Assembly (NCBI GenBank): GCA_002245135.1
Contig: NGBS01001197.1
Location: 1 to 64,000 of the forward strand
DNA from: Proteromonas lacertae
Taxonomy: Eukaryota > Sar > Bigyra > Opalinata > Proteromonadidae
Length of the DNA stretch: 64,000 nt
Direction: 5' to 3'
Shown: one piece after another, positions 33,501 to 45,431 of the stretch
Numbering within the stretch: position 1 is the first letter of the stretch
Layout of the letters: each line of letters opens with the position of its first letter
Notes under the pieces: generated by a model
The model's input: only the letters and a program-made list of their open reading frames with translations
Database searches by the model: none
What the model was told of the DNA's origin: nothing
Program-made: the position numbers and the translations under genes

Positions 33501-34374
33501 TGAAGAAAATAAGTATGAAACAATCCAAAATGATGATGGAAGTGTAACTCAAATATTAGGAAAAGGTTTATTTACAGATAAAGAAGAAGAAAATGATTCT
33601 ACTAAAGATATGATTAATATAGCAAAGTTAAATAATCCTGATTCTCCATCAATTGCTTATCCTCCATCTTTAATAAGTGATGGAATAAAGAAATTAATGG
33701 TTTCTGGAACAACAATGATATTTTTAATCGATGGAACAACTCAATCTACTCAAATATTAAAAGTGATAGTAAATGAAAAAGATAAATTTGAATTATCATT
33801 AAGTAAACCAATATCTTATACAAATTCACCTCCAAGATTATTAAGTAATACTCGATCATTGCTTCCAACATCTCCATTAACAATTACATTCTCAACAGAA
33901 GGATCAGTTCATAAATCATTAGAATGTAGTGGTCAAGGAAGTTGTGATAGAACAAGTGGCATATGTTCATGTTATGATGGATTTAGTGGAAGTGCTTGTC
34001 AAAGATTAGATTGTCCAAATAATTGTAATGGAAATGGTCGATGTGTTGCTTTAAGTGAATTATTATCAAATGAAGATTTGAAAGATTATGATGGATATGG
34101 AAATAAACGAACAATTAATGAAGATAATAAAGATGTTGAATTTGATGATCAAATATTTGGTTGTTTATGTGATAAAAGACATCGTGGATATGATTGTAGT
34201 TTAATAGAATGTCCATCTGGTTTAGATCCAGAAGAAGCAACAAATGGAACACCAGGAAGTGATGAATATCGAGATTGTAGTGGAAGAGGTATTTGTAATT
34301 ACTCAACAGGTGTTTGTGAATGTTTTGATGGATTTAGTGGAGAAGGATGTCAAAACCAAGTTCAAATGATGTAA
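30505..34374 (+). CDS. Large secreted modular protein with EGF-like domains, right copy
   Basis: Single exon, 1289 residues, same architecture as 10041-13931: signal peptide, one EGF-like domain, three long repeated modules, three C-terminal EGF-type units. The first 95 residues and the C-terminal 250 are nearly identical to the left copy. The middle differs by clustered replacements and in-frame indels, for example after KREL(I/T)DS, around RRNLEGE, and in the stretch after ADNIATVKC. This patchiness exceeds that of neighbouring genes in the same arms. Confidence 0.85.
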   Translation: MIKDIFIISLLLGVVISVCPNNCNAHGRCIDGSCVCFDLTGVGDGKSYTGNDCSLLKCPEGNPLFASGSSYPVSSGSDFGYFVRELYENKQSSKRELIDSTMTIVGDAIDSTTGIYKVTTETDFFKPLPKIGGYIQCSYTPSGSDTIKDGKIEVIGVSDDKSTAYIELGGEIKADTPVTCNEILSSRKSMVYYGPNHVISAVTRRQLATGDGTLTWSKYGVIFKDLGILQPPPTQPVKPSERRNLEGEITYTNDKFKFVCYTSPSNVLTEYSATATYTEPVDPAKPNDDLTFTLSKSSQDLSTSSYCYCLMDGNVTATTVDKTELMEIVTKDKDNKYYIGKYIAGTAGEEKDENGYSVIILSGILTVGSGVTSVDITLTSASPFISSGRVVYVDVLADNKISEKVGEITDVSESTFKLSQLAANDIILPYIKMHSSNPTIPTTPNGNVVEGNLFIVYSLADVIISQLNKNVGGKLQCSYDKDVSIVVDVKGYEKSEKNHVYYSYIQFPVEITADNIATVKCSKIISKRKDFTLYNPLKLDTALTDNKLTWTGYAEILKDIKFDGVNFACYNPEEVEGEDKDLITVYDKVTVTKPNPADSGKDVLFTISVTSPLTLPTEGSICYLSATSDGKGITDLMESDLSSYIRKDGEKYYFGKYEKPDEGKIKVVPDPETLTPVFILDNSNNAITTNTIKIDESQLQSDDLEYFEVGKTIYIEVVGKDNIPYFHKATIIQPRERILATVEKTIYYNPPIPTDVTPTGVISVYPVNEEITLTPIYATDKLYTVTNFFDDLISKLPQKFGGKLQCKYIKTTIGSDPANTEAVAGFADVKGYIKTESESYAYIQFDHPMKSKSSASNPTQDPPVIEYYIEDVVCTDIISIRNDMSLYNPTSVSGDKITWNGYGSILTEIGFIIPTEPVTYTFTCYNPTNKMMKDFITSPITIPESGDVVFTFTNPPTDGDMCYLLADKEGKPITIQSSELSDYVRVENGEYYYGKYVDVEENKYETIQNDDGSVTQILGKGLFTDKEEENDSTKDMINIAKLNNPDSPSIAYPPSLISDGIKKLMVSGTTMIFLIDGTTQSTQILKVIVNEKDKFELSLSKPISYTNSPPRLLSNTRSLLPTSPLTITFSTEGSVHKSLECSGQGSCDRTSGICSCYDGFSGSACQRLDCPNNCNGNGRCVALSELLSNEDLKDYDGYGNKRTINEDNKDVEFDDQIFGCLCDKRHRGYDCSLIECPSGLDPEEATNGTPGSDEYRDCSGRGICNYSTGVCECFDGFSGEGCQNQVQMM

Positions 34375-34554
34375 TGCCATATTATTACATTCATTTTATT
34401 CTTATTATTGAAAAGATTTTATTATTTTGTGTGTTGTGTATAATTTTAATAAATCATAAAATATATAAACAAAATCAAGATATATTTATGAATGGAAATT
34501 TTGATTGATATTTGTTTCTAAAACTCAATTCATCAGGATTAAATTCTAAATATT

Positions 34555-36353
34555 TCAACTTCGGAATTTAAATCCATTTTTCATTATTGTATTTCTCATT
34601 TCATTATCTATTACAAAAATAACTATAACGTATATAATTATACAAATATCAGAAACACTTCCAATATAATTTTCATTTATTTCATTAACATATTTATTAC
34701 ATATTTCATTCACTTCTTCATTATCTATCTCATATACTTTCAAGTATTTATACATCTCTTCTTCACTTATTTCATTATATGATAAATATAAATCACTTAA
34801 TAATGTTAGTTTCAATAATGAGGAAGATAAATAGGAGAATAATTCATCATCTATTTCATTATTTCTCAAATTCAAATAATTAAGAGAATAAAGAGTTGAT
34901 AAATTTGATAGAAATAGTTTTAAACTGTTTTCATCTATTCGATAATCTATTTCAATATATAATAATATTAATATATACTTTGTAAAGTAAAAGATTTCAA
35001 CTCTTTTATATTATCAAATTTTATTGATAAATATTCCATACTTTCATCCAATTTGATTTCATTATTATCACATAATGATAAACTTTCAATTTTCTTCATC
35101 TTTATTAAATTATCACTTAAACATATTATATCTACATCTCGCAAATAACAATCAATCAATGATAATTTCGTTAGTTTAACAAGATAATGAATATTTTTAC
35201 ATATTATATAAATATAATGTGATAAGGGAAAATTAGATATTTCTAATTCTTTTAAACAAGATGATAATAAATAAATATTACTAAATATAAAGTAAATATT
35301 CTTTAAATTATTCATTTTAAATATAATAAGACTTTTATTATAATTAATTATTATACTTCTTAATTCATCATATAATCGTTTACTTCTACTCTCAATATAG
35401 TAAAATAGATTCGATAATGATATATGATGAATATCATTCTTTTCTATTAACAAATATAACTTTATGAAATATATTACATAATAATAATCTTTTGATATTT
35501 TATACATATTCATTATTTCTTTAAATATTATATCATTTATATCATTTATATATAAATTAGGAATGTATTCTATTTTATTCATTATTTTTAATATATTATC
35601 GATATCTGGAAATTCTTTCACTTTATTATTATTATTTAATAATGGAGATATTATCACTTTTATTTCATTTAAACTAATGTTTTTATATTTAAATATTCTA
35701 TCAAATAATTCTTCATATATTCTATATTCATTATCATTTATTTCATTCATTGGTAATTCTTTATAATTTCCACTATTTATATTTTCTATTAAATCATAAA
35801 TTGAACTATTATCATCAAATGGATTTGTATTATTTATACATAAGTATATTAAACATCCTGAATTCCATATATCACTTTTATAGGTTATTTCTTTATTATA
35901 TATTTGTTCTATACTATAATAACATTTCATTTCTTCATATGCCTTTATATTATACATACAATAATCACTTAATATTAATTCATTACATTTGCTTAGTAAT
36001 ATATTCGTTATCTTTATATTTCCATGTATTATACCATATGAATGCAATGATTGAAGATATGAACATAGATCTGTGATTAGAGTAGGAATAATTTCGAGTG
36101 ATAAAGGCAGCAATCCAATACTATCCATTCTATCACATGTCAATTCCAACATTTCATCATTAATACTAAATATATCATATTTTATCATTCCTTTTATGTT
36201 CCTGTAACGAATTAGTGACAAAGTCTCAATATACTTCAATACACATGCTCTATCTATTCTTTTAATATTGATTATTTTGATGTATTTTTTATTATCATCA
36301 TTCTTTCTTTTGTTAGTGTTTTTATTAACAACTGATTCTAATGAGGTTTTCAT
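34555..36353 (-). CDS. Pseudokinase with C-terminal leucine-rich repeats, right copy
   Basis: Exons 34979-36353, 34644-34946 and 34555-34607 on the minus strand, 576 residues. The kinase-like part (about residues 40-230) has LHSYGIIHGNIKITNIL, where HRD has become HGN, then SDYC in place of DFG, and KSDIWNSGCLIY. Leucine-rich repeats fill the second half (LKELEIS, LTKLSLIDC, IESLSLCDN, LNYLNLRNNEI, LSDLYLSYNEI). The catalytic Asp is gone, so I infer a pseudokinase scaffold. The last exon has lost one A relative to the left arm (AAATTCCG for AAAATTCC), ending the protein about 25 residues early. The start is uncertain: the frame is open upstream of the ATG to a possible acceptor site near 36403. 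Confidence 0.72.
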
Positions 36354-36630
36354 ATCATATAAAGGTAATTTTGGTGGTAATTTACTAATGTAATGATTTT
36401 CTGTAAGAAGTAAACAAAATATGATGAGTTATAAACAATTATTCAAAATAGATAATCAAGCAAGACTTGATGAAATTTGGTGTTTTTTTTATTAAAATTT
36501 AAATTATCTATTTCTCATCAGTGAAGAGTTATGTAATATTATAATTATGTGAATAGTGATTATGGTGCTGAAATGAAAACAAATAGAGTTAATATGATAG
36601 TGAATGTTAATAATCGTGAAATATCAACCT

Positions 36631-37553
36631 TCATGGTTGACGTATGTTAGAACCTTTGAAGATATCTTGAATTTGATCGAATAATGATTTGATAGGTGTT
36701 TCTGGATCAGATCCTTTGTATTTGTAACAATAATCACACACAGTATCACAATGAGTGAAATAGTCATTCCTATCAGTATCAAAATCTATAGAAATATAAA
36801 TGAAAATATAATACCAATTCCACATTCGTCACATCTGTTACAATGAAATTCCTTTTTAATTGGTCTATAATGTTGCTAGAATAGAATATATAATATTTAT
36901 GAATACTACAGCCATTCTAAATGCTTGTACCTTTTTTGGATCTTTTAAAAGCCATTCAGATAATTGCTCATTTTGTGAATCTAATCTTTTCAAATCCTTA
37001 TTTTTAACCATTCTAGCTTTTGCATTAGAAAATCCAATGAACTCGACAGGAACCTTGTCTTCGAATGATTTTACTTCTGGATGTTGTTCTAAGTAGTTAA
37101 TTGGATTTAAAACTCTAATTAATGAAAACTTAGCAGAAACTTCATAAGATGGTATATACCATCCCATTCTACCAATATTCTTTAAAAGAAATGGTGAAAA
37201 TGTTTTAACAACAGCATAATTTGTGGCTTGAGGTGTTTTCTCCTTTTCTAGAGCAAATACAAGTGATTTTGCAGCTTCTGATACTGATGCTCTTATGCAT
37301 TTCAAAGGGATAATGCCTTTTCTATGTTTTCTGAAACAAATTGGACATTTATCCCCCATAAACGTAGTTACTTTAACTTTTTGCTTAAATGTTGGTTGGA
37401 TGGTGATTCTTCTGCAATTGCGGAAGATGGCATGGTAAATTCTAAAATAATATTGATAATGTTATACTGTCTGATGGCATTAGTACGAGACTGTATAAAA
37501 GGAATAATCCTGCTGGGATTTGCGTCTAGAATATTTTTAGAACGATGTAACAT
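36631..37553 (-). CDS. Unrecognised Cys-rich (zinc-binding?) protein, right copy
   Basis: Mirror of 4974-5897 with the same four-exon layout, starting MLHRSKNILDANPS at 37553 and ending at 36631. The cysteine clusters CPIC, CNRCDEC and HCDTVCDYC are conserved. Differences are single substitutions (for example W to Y in GRMGWY, V to A before the second intron). Confidence 0.68.
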
Positions 37554-37682
37554 ATCATACTTTTATTGCGCGCCATTTTTTTTAAATTTTTTGAATTGCC
37601 CAATAGTTTAAAATTTTCAGTAAAATGGCATAAAAATAACAAAATATTATCATTATTATATAATTCTTACCATATTAATTAG

Positions 37683-40340
37683 TTATTCTAACTCCATGTT
37701 AAAACTAGGACAACTTTTACAAGGAGAAGATAATTCAGGTAATACAAACTGTCTCTTCTCAGGAGTAATTCCAGTAGGTACTATTATCTTATAACTTCGC
37801 ATAAAACTATCCATTTCACTTATTAACTCATTACATTTATCATTAAGACAATTACTAAATTCTTCAAATTCTATTGGTATTTCATTATATTGATCTAATA
37901 TTGTCCATCTGTTCAAATTATCAATACTTTCATTTATTTTATTCACATCTATATATTATATTATATTATATTATATATATACTATTATTGATTGTTTTAG
38001 AATTTTCAATTGAGTTTATATATTGATCATTTATATTCAATATATTCTCATAATTCATTTTATTATTTTCAAATTCATTCTTTATATTATTCATATATTT
38101 ATAAATTATTTCATTCTCCTTCTCATTTCTTATATCAAATGATTTCTTATAGTTTAAACTATTACTTTTTATTGAATTGATTTTATTAACTATCTTTTCT
38201 TCATCATTATCGATCTTTGTATTATAATTATTTATTATATTTTCACTCATTTCTTCTATTCCTATCCAAAATGAATCTTCTTCATTCTTTAAATCTTTCA
38301 TTCCTTCATTCATTGTGTCTAAAAGAGCTAATATCTTGTTTTCTTGTTTTGATTGAATATTTGTTAATTGTTTTTCATAATCATTCAACTTTTGATCAAA
38401 ATATTCTTTCTATTATAAAATATTAAATTTTATATTATATATACCAACTTATATATTGAGTTGATTATTTCATTTGAATCTTCTTTAAACCATTTTTCAT
38501 TGTTATTCGAAAAAGAATCATCTATTTCACTTCCTCTATATATTATTATTGATTCATTTAAATTCAATAAATTCGAGTTTATTTCATTTAATACATTCTT
38601 CACATTTACACTATATTTTATTATATTATCTTTCGTATTGTTACTTATTCGAGATATTTCAGATGATAAAACACACAAGTCTTGATTAATTGAACTTATC
38701 TCATTCTCACATGAATTACAAAATGATTTCATTTCATTACATATTAATTCATATTTGTTTTCTTCATTTTGATTGAAATTTTCAAGAAATGATCGAATTT
38801 CTTTGATTTTGTTTTTCATTTCATTTTGAAATATAGTCGTTTCAGATGTATTTTCTGTTAAAATTTCTAAGTCTTTATTGAATTTGTATTGTAATTTTTC
38901 TGTTTCATTTAATCTCAGTTTCTTTTCATTTTCTAAATTTTCAATCACATTGAAATATTCATTTCGTTTTATTTGATGACTGTTTATATGATTATCGATC
39001 TATTTTAGTATATAAATAAATAATATTATATAAATACATTTTCTTTCATATTATTCAACTCATTTTTCATATTTTCTTTATCATTTATCATGTTTCTCTT
39101 CTCATTTATCAGATTTTCTAATTTCTTCTTATTCTCTTCATATCTCCTTATCTTTTCATTCAATTCATTATATTCATCTTCTTTTATCAAAATTCCATTA
39201 TGATCTCGCTGTTGTTTTAATAATAATTGCAATTCATTGATTCTTTTACTATAATCTCGAATTTTTGCTTTATTCGTCTTCTTTTGATTGATTACAGGTC
39301 GATTTTTGATATTTTTTGCTTTCAAAGCATATTCTAAAGTGTTAATCTATTAAAATAATAATAATAATTATTATTATTATTTATATATATACAGATTCAT
39401 CTATTGAACTATAATCTCCACTTATTGTCGCTATTAAACAAGTCTTGGCTCGACCACCCAAAGATTCTTTCAATAATCGAGTCAAGTTACTATCTCGATA
39501 AGGAATATGTGATTTATTTTCTACTAATGAAGTTATTACTCTTCCCAATGTTAATAACGATTGATTTATCTTTTGACTTTCGCGAATTCGATCATTATTA
39601 TTTCCAACACCAGCTTTCATTACATTCTCACTTCCTGCTAAATCTACTAAATTCAATTTACCACTTTTCATTATTTCTTCTTCACTTGTATCACTTTGTT
39701 CTTTCATATTCAGTGTGATGGTAAAGATTGAATGAGATCGACTTGATTTTTCATTTAAAAGAGTTGTGGCTGTCATTCGATTTTCATTAGCTCGAATAAA
39801 TAGTTTCATTATTTCATTTAAGGAATTTACAGAAACTTCTTCTAAATTTTGACATATTACTCCTTTCTGACTATCATCTACAATTTTTAGATGATTTGAA
39901 GGAACTAGTAAGTCTCTCAATTCTTCTTTATAGATTTCAAGAAATGAGACTAAAATTTCATACTGTGTACCTGATTTTGTTAAGTTTGAAAGAATCATTT
40001 CTATACTTCTTGGGATGATTCCTTTATATTCTGAATCTAAAGGAACACCTTCCATTGTAAAAGTTTTTCCTGTTCCTGTCTGACCATAGGCAAATATGGT
40101 GCAGTTAAAACCATTCAATACATCGTTTATTAAATCATATGCTACACCGTTGAATACTTCTTCTTGTGTTGTATCGATTCCAAATACTTTATCGTAATGA
40201 TAGGATCTACGTTGTCTATTTTGAATTACAGACACTGTTTTAGATAATTCATCACATTCTATTAAACCTCTTGTAGAAGAATCCATCTCTCTTTCATTCA
40301 AAGGCCTACATCTCACAGCAACTTCAATATTTGAATACAT
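37683..40340 (-). CDS. Kinesin-5 (BimC/Eg5-type), right copy
   Basis: Mirror of 2171-4844. Exon 1 is 39393-40340 and exon 2 is 39038-39346; three further exons follow to the stop at 37683. The motor carries GQTGTGKT, SSRSH and DLAGSE, and the tail keeps the BimC box (VPTGITPEKR). Coding differences from the left copy are few (for example S to T near residue 23, S to L near residue 101), and introns differ slightly in length. Both copies appear functional. Confidence 0.93.
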
Positions 40341-40414
40341 GATGAGAAATGATTTTTAAAAATTCAAAATATTCTATACTATTAATAAATGCTAATTTTT
40401 GAAAAATTTCATGT

Positions 40415-40500
40415 CCGAACTTAGCTCAGTTGGAAGAGCAACAGACTGTAGAAAGAGAATTGTAATCTGTGGGTCGCTGGTTCGATCCCGGCAGTTCGGA
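40415..40500 (+). tRNA. tRNA-Tyr (GTA) with 13-nt intron, right inner copy
   Basis: Same mature tRNA as the left-arm genes. The intron (40452-40464) reads with a G where both left copies have an A (GAAAGAGAATTG). It is followed by a T-rich Pol III terminator. Confidence 0.93.
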
Positions 40501-40689
40501 TTTCTTTTTTACTTTTATCTCTTTTTCTTCTATTATTTTGTTCTATATTATATCATAAATAGTTATACAATGCAAAGCAATATATTTTGCACATACAAAA
40601 CAATATTAATATTCTTTCTGTCAATTAAAAACAAAAAAAGAAAAATAATTCAAAAATAAATTCGTTTCAAATTTAAATCTTTTGAAAAT

Positions 40690-41824
40690 ATGGCAAATAG
40701 AAATGGAAGTGATGAACAAAATACATCAAATTATTTGGATGTTGTTCCAAAAGAATTAAATGGTGAAAATACTACTGTGTATATTTATAATACTGACAAA
40801 ATGAATGAGGAACAGAAAAAATATATGAGATGGGAAGTATTATTATATTTATATTAATATAAAAAATAGAAAGAAATATTATCAAATACCAACTGTAGAT
40901 ATATTCTTCATTGTATTAAAACCGAAATTACCGGTAATGAATGTAAACTTTATGTAGAAAACTTCACACAAAATAATTTATCAGAATATATAAGAATGAC
41001 AAGAATAAAAAACAAAAGATTTAAAGAATCTGTATTACTATTTACCATAATTTTATAAATAGACAATAAAACGATGTTTAGCTAATTTAGCACAAGGATT
41101 ATGCTATCTTCATACAGAACGACCTGATGGTTCACACATTATAAATAGAAATCTAACACCAGAGAATATCAAAAGATCTTTAAGTGGTGAATTTGTAATT
41201 GGTGATTTTCATATAGCTAGACCTTATAACAGTGAAAGTTCATTAATTTTATCAAATGATCCACAAAAACTGAGAAATGTAGTAGTTCCACAAGTTAAAG
41301 AAGGTAATGATGATTATCATTCTGAAGAAGATGAAGAAAATGATGATGATGATACAATAGAAGAAGAGAAAAATAATATTAAACAGAAATCACATACAAT
41401 AGATATAGCAAAACTACCAAATTATAGTGCTCCAGAAATAGGTGATGATAAATATGATGCTAAAGTGGATATGTGGAGTTTAGGCTGCATTATATACGAA
41501 ATGTGCACTTTAAAAGCTCCTTACACTAACAATCAACATGAAAGACATAAAATGATTAAAAGGGAAGATAGAAATATGGAAGAAAGTAAATTATGTGCAA
41601 TTCCAAAAATGTATTCGAAAGATTTGAATGATATAATAAATAAATTGATTAAATTTAATCCTGATGAAAGATTAAGTAGTAGAGAGTTGATGGAAATGCC
41701 TTATGTTAAGAGTTATATAGATACAGATTTTGGTAGAAACGATAATAGTAAAATGCTGGAAAATATTAGAGATTTGTTATTTGATGATCATAAGAAAGGT
41801 GAATGTAAAGAATCTTATAAGTAA
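40690..41824 (+). CDS. Small protein-kinase-like protein, probable pseudokinase (right copy)
   Basis: Exons 40690-40836, 40870-41031 and 41063-41824, 356 residues, with the same intron lengths as the left copy. NRNLTPENI and GDFH replace HRDLKPEN and DFG here as well, so the loss of catalytic residues predates the duplication. MWSLGCIIYEM and the APE motif are kept. The frame is intact, consistent with a retained non-catalytic role. Confidence 0.82.
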
Positions 41825-41902
41825 TATAATGTAAAAGAGTAGATAAATTGTTTTTAATGTTCTATGCTATTAATAAATGCTAATTTTTGAAAAATTTCAT
41901 GT

Positions 41903-41988
41903 CCGAACTTAGCTCAGTTGGAAGAGCAACAGACTGTAGAAAGAGAATTGTAATCTGTGGGTCGCTGGTTCGATCCCGGCAGTTCGGA
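41903..41988 (+). tRNA. tRNA-Tyr (GTA) with 13-nt intron, right outer copy
   Basis: Fourth copy of the tRNA-Tyr gene, with the right-arm intron variant. Together with 40415-40500 it forms a direct repeat of about 300 bp flanking the pseudokinase gene. Confidence 0.93.
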
Positions 41989-42189
41989 TTTCTTTTTTAC
42001 TTTTATCTCTTTTTCTTCTATTATTTTGTTCTATATTATATCATAAATAGTTATACAATGCAAAGTAATATATTTTACGCGTATAAAACAATATTAATAT
42101 GCTTTATATCAATCAGAAACAAAAAAAGAAAAATAATTCAAAAATAAATTCGTTTCATAGAAATTTAAATCTTTGATTATTTTGCTTCA

Positions 42190-43285
42190 ATGAATAAACA
42201 TCAATTTTATAACTACAATGTTGTTCCACTTGTATATATTTTCTTTGTTTTATTGATTTAATTAGTACAATAAAGTCAATTATCAACCAAATGACGGTAC
42301 TGTTTGCTATAAATTCGTCCAAGCAGAAAAACAAAAGCATGATGTTTTAGTTGATGAAAGATTGACAGAAATGGTGCAAGACAGCAGTGACAAAATTTCT
42401 AGATTACAAGAGACTATATCAAACTATGAATATGAAGTAATTGTAATGAAAAATGACATTAGCAAATACAAAGCAGAAATTGATAATTCTAATGCCATAA
42501 TTGAAAGCTTAAGATCAGAATTGAAGATTAATAAGAAAAGAGCATATGAAAATGAGAGATCATTGAAAGAACAATTGCAACAATTAAAACAAGACTATGA
42601 AGCAGCTTTAACACACACAAATTACTCTCAAAAGCCAATTCAACCAGTAAAGAGTGAATCAAATGAATTAAATCTAAAAATAAACGATTTAGAAAGTCAA
42701 TTAAGTGAATGGAAGCAATTTAGTTATGATAAAGAAATCGATTTAAAAGATTACAAGTATTTGAATGAGAAACAAGGAAAAGAATTGGTAGAATTAGAAA
42801 AGAAGTATAATGACTTATTAAAACAACAACAAAATACTCAAAATCAACCGAATAACCATGATAATAATGAAAATAGTCAGATAATTCACACTGAAATGAA
42901 TATTCCTTCAACACCAACAGATTCAACAATAACAACAACGACAAATATAATTAAAGGACCAGAGCCTCAATCAGAAATTATAATAAACGAACCTGTCAAT
43001 ATTCCAACCAATGAAAATATAGAGAATGTAATTACATCATCTACAACTATTATTCCAAAAGACAATGAGAATAATAAAGAAAATAGAAATGGAGAAGATG
43101 AAGGAAATGATAATGATAATGATAATGAAAAGAAAGAATTAAAGGAGAAGATAAGGGAACAAGAATTAATTATTGCAGAGTTGAGAGAAAAGTTATCTAA
43201 GAATGAAGTTAATGAATCGATAGTGAAAGAATATGAGAATGAGATTGAAGTATTACAAAGTTCAATTTTATCTTTATATATGTAA
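42190..43285 (+). CDS. Coiled-coil protein, complete (right) copy
   Basis: Exon 1 is 42190-42231 (MNKHQFYNYNVVPL) and exon 2 is 42266-43285 (34-bp intron between), giving 353 residues. The N-terminal half is a predicted coiled coil, followed by an Asn/Thr/Pro-rich linker, an acidic patch and a second coiled coil. The last codons (SLYM then TAA) could instead be a splice donor, adding about 18 residues after a 43-bp intron. No catalytic motif; function unknown. It converges with the Vms1-like gene. Confidence 0.72.
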
Positions 43286-43432
43286 TATTAACTCTGTTTA
43301 TCAATATTAAATTATTTGATATAGAGTATATAATGTATATTTGAAATGTTTTGTTTGTTTATATAAATGTAAAAATGAAAAATAGTATTTAGATTAATAA
43401 ATAATTAAAAAATGAGAATAGAATAGAATTAA

Positions 43433-44928
43433 TTATTGTTGTAATAAAGGCATTATTTCATATGGTGAACAACCAGAATCAATCATTTCTTTAAGTGATT
43501 CTAATGTAATACATACATCAGAACTAAAAGTCTCTATTCTATTGATTAATTCTGATTCTGATAAATGTAAAAAATTGGAAATATAGGATGTATATTGTGA
43601 TAATTTTATTTGTCTTTTCACTTCTTCTACATGTTTCTATTTATTATTAATAATAAATAACGATAATATAAATATACTATAGCTTCATCCAACATTGCAT
43701 CATCTTCATCATCATTCTCATTATTATCTTCATTTGATTTGTTTATTGTCTTTTTCTTCTTATTCTTCTTTTTTCTATTCTTCTTTTGATTTTGTTGATT
43801 TGTAATGTGAGTTTTATTTTCTTCAACATTTACTTCATCATTTTTATCATCATCTTCTTTCTTTTCAACTACTTCTTCAACTTGTTCATTTTCTATTTTA
43901 TCGCTGTTACTCTCTTTTTCTTCTCTATTTTCCTCTTCTTTTTCTTTTACTTCTTCAACTATTTCTTCTTCATCCTTTTTCTTATTATTTTCTTCATCTT
44001 TATCACTTACTGTTGTTTCTTTATCTTCAACAGTTATTGTTGTTAAATTATTATATATTCTCATCACTTCATCAAGTGTAGGTCGATAAGTATTCATTGG
44101 AACATTTTTAACTCTAATATCATTCTTATTTAATAATGGAGAATCTCCAACCAATAGATTTTGATTATTCTTTGTAACGCATATAAATATATGACTACAC
44201 AAATCTAAATCATTTGACCAATTATCTAATGTATCTTGAATTTGTTCTTTTAATATTTTTTCATTATTTCTTCGTATTTGAGCTCCCATACTATTAGCTT
44301 TTCCAGTTGTTTTATCTTTTTTACTTTGACTTCCTCCTTGTTTTCGTCTTGTAGTATATCTTCTTAATGAAATATGTTTTAAGAATTTTCCATTTTCTAT
44401 TATTCCTGCTGAAAAGTAACCTGATCTAAACATAAAAATAGCAAAATGACAGGATTTGTTTATTGTAAAGAGATTATTGATATCTTCTACTTTTTGTTCT
44501 GGTGTATCTGCATGAAGTAATAATGCTTTATAGAACTTTATATTGAATTTGTTAGTTATTAATAACATTCTTGGATCATTTTTGATTAACAATTCTTCTT
44601 CATCAGAAGAACTACTAGAATCACTTTCTTCTAGTATTAATAATTTCTGTTCTTCTGTTAGTTTCTGGAATTCTTCAAAAGAAACTCTTGGTGAATGATG
44701 CATTTTTAATTGAATATTAAAATTATGGAATTCAGATTGATAATGTGATTTATTTTCACACTGGATGTAACAGGTTCGACAATACTCAACATGCTTGTTG
44801 AATACTGGTTCAGTTATTGTTTCTAACTTTGTCAATTTACTTTCATGAAGAATTTCACTTTTTATTGATGATAATATTGATTCTAAAGTTGCTCCTTCGA
44901 GAGAAAACAAAGAAATATTTTTATTCAT
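43433..44928 (-). CDS. Vms1/ANKZF1-type peptidyl-tRNA hydrolase (ribosome quality control)
   Basis: Exons 43678-44928 and 43433-43636 (41-bp intron), 484 residues. Near residue 50, CRTCYIQCENKSHYQSEFH is the C2H2 finger of this family. The release-factor-like VLRF1 domain includes FRSGYFSAGIIENGKFL, RRYTTRRKQGGSQSKKD (with the family's catalytic Gln in the GSQ motif) and GAQIRR. By family knowledge, the enzyme releases stalled nascent chains from peptidyl-tRNA on 60S ribosomes. Usual relatives carry ankyrin repeats and a VCP/Cdc48-binding motif; here the C-terminus is instead Glu/Lys-rich, with a basic run (KKNRKKKNKKKK) and a short helical end. TCAAGTCAAGC lies just upstream of the start. 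Confidence 0.88.
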
Positions 44929-45431
44929 TTTGCTTGACTTGACAAACCTTACAAAATTTGTTAAATTTATTTTTCTGTAAAGATAAATTGTAAAATGATA
45001 TAATAAACAAGTTATAACAGTAAAGTATTATAATAATTCTAGTAATATTCCATTTCTTCATTTGTCCATAATGAACTATTAAATCTTTGAATGGATATTC
45101 TTTTTCTAATAATAAAAATGGTAAATATTTTTCGATTCTATTATGTAATTTTCCAAACACATTATTCCACCAGAATTTATATTATTATCACTTATATCAA
45201 GTTTATATATTATATCATGAATATTCCTTCATATATCACATTAGAACTCTTCAGATTACTTATCATTAATCCATATTCATCCAATATCATCAAAATATAA
45301 CATATATTACACATCATATTAAAGATATCACTGTTTAATAAGGATTTACTTTGAATCAATAAAAACACTTCAATATTACAGGACAACATTGAAGAAAATA
45401 CATCATCTACAAAAGATTTTAAGCAAAACAT
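44921..45431 (-). other. Unresolved coding-like ORFs upstream of the Vms1-like gene
   Basis: Two minus-strand ORFs (45210-45431 and 44921-45160) do not join in frame with any canonical intron I can find. The first contains LMISNLKSSNVIYEG, which faintly resembles a degenerate kinase HRDLKPSN segment. The second ends in CKVCQVKQNE after a possible 47-bp intron. It may be a decayed gene or chance; I cannot decide. Confidence 0.25.

Larger units (their letters stand above)
24965..42513. repeat. Right arm of the giant inverted duplication
   Basis: Reverse complement of 1-19467 without the transposon. It lies across a unique spacer of about 5.5 kb. The repeat may continue right of 42513, because the partner sequence lies outside the window. 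It contains arm-specific changes: the tRNA intron variant, a 44-bp segment absent from the left arm, and one-base frameshifts near 25532 and 34565. Confidence 0.95.
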
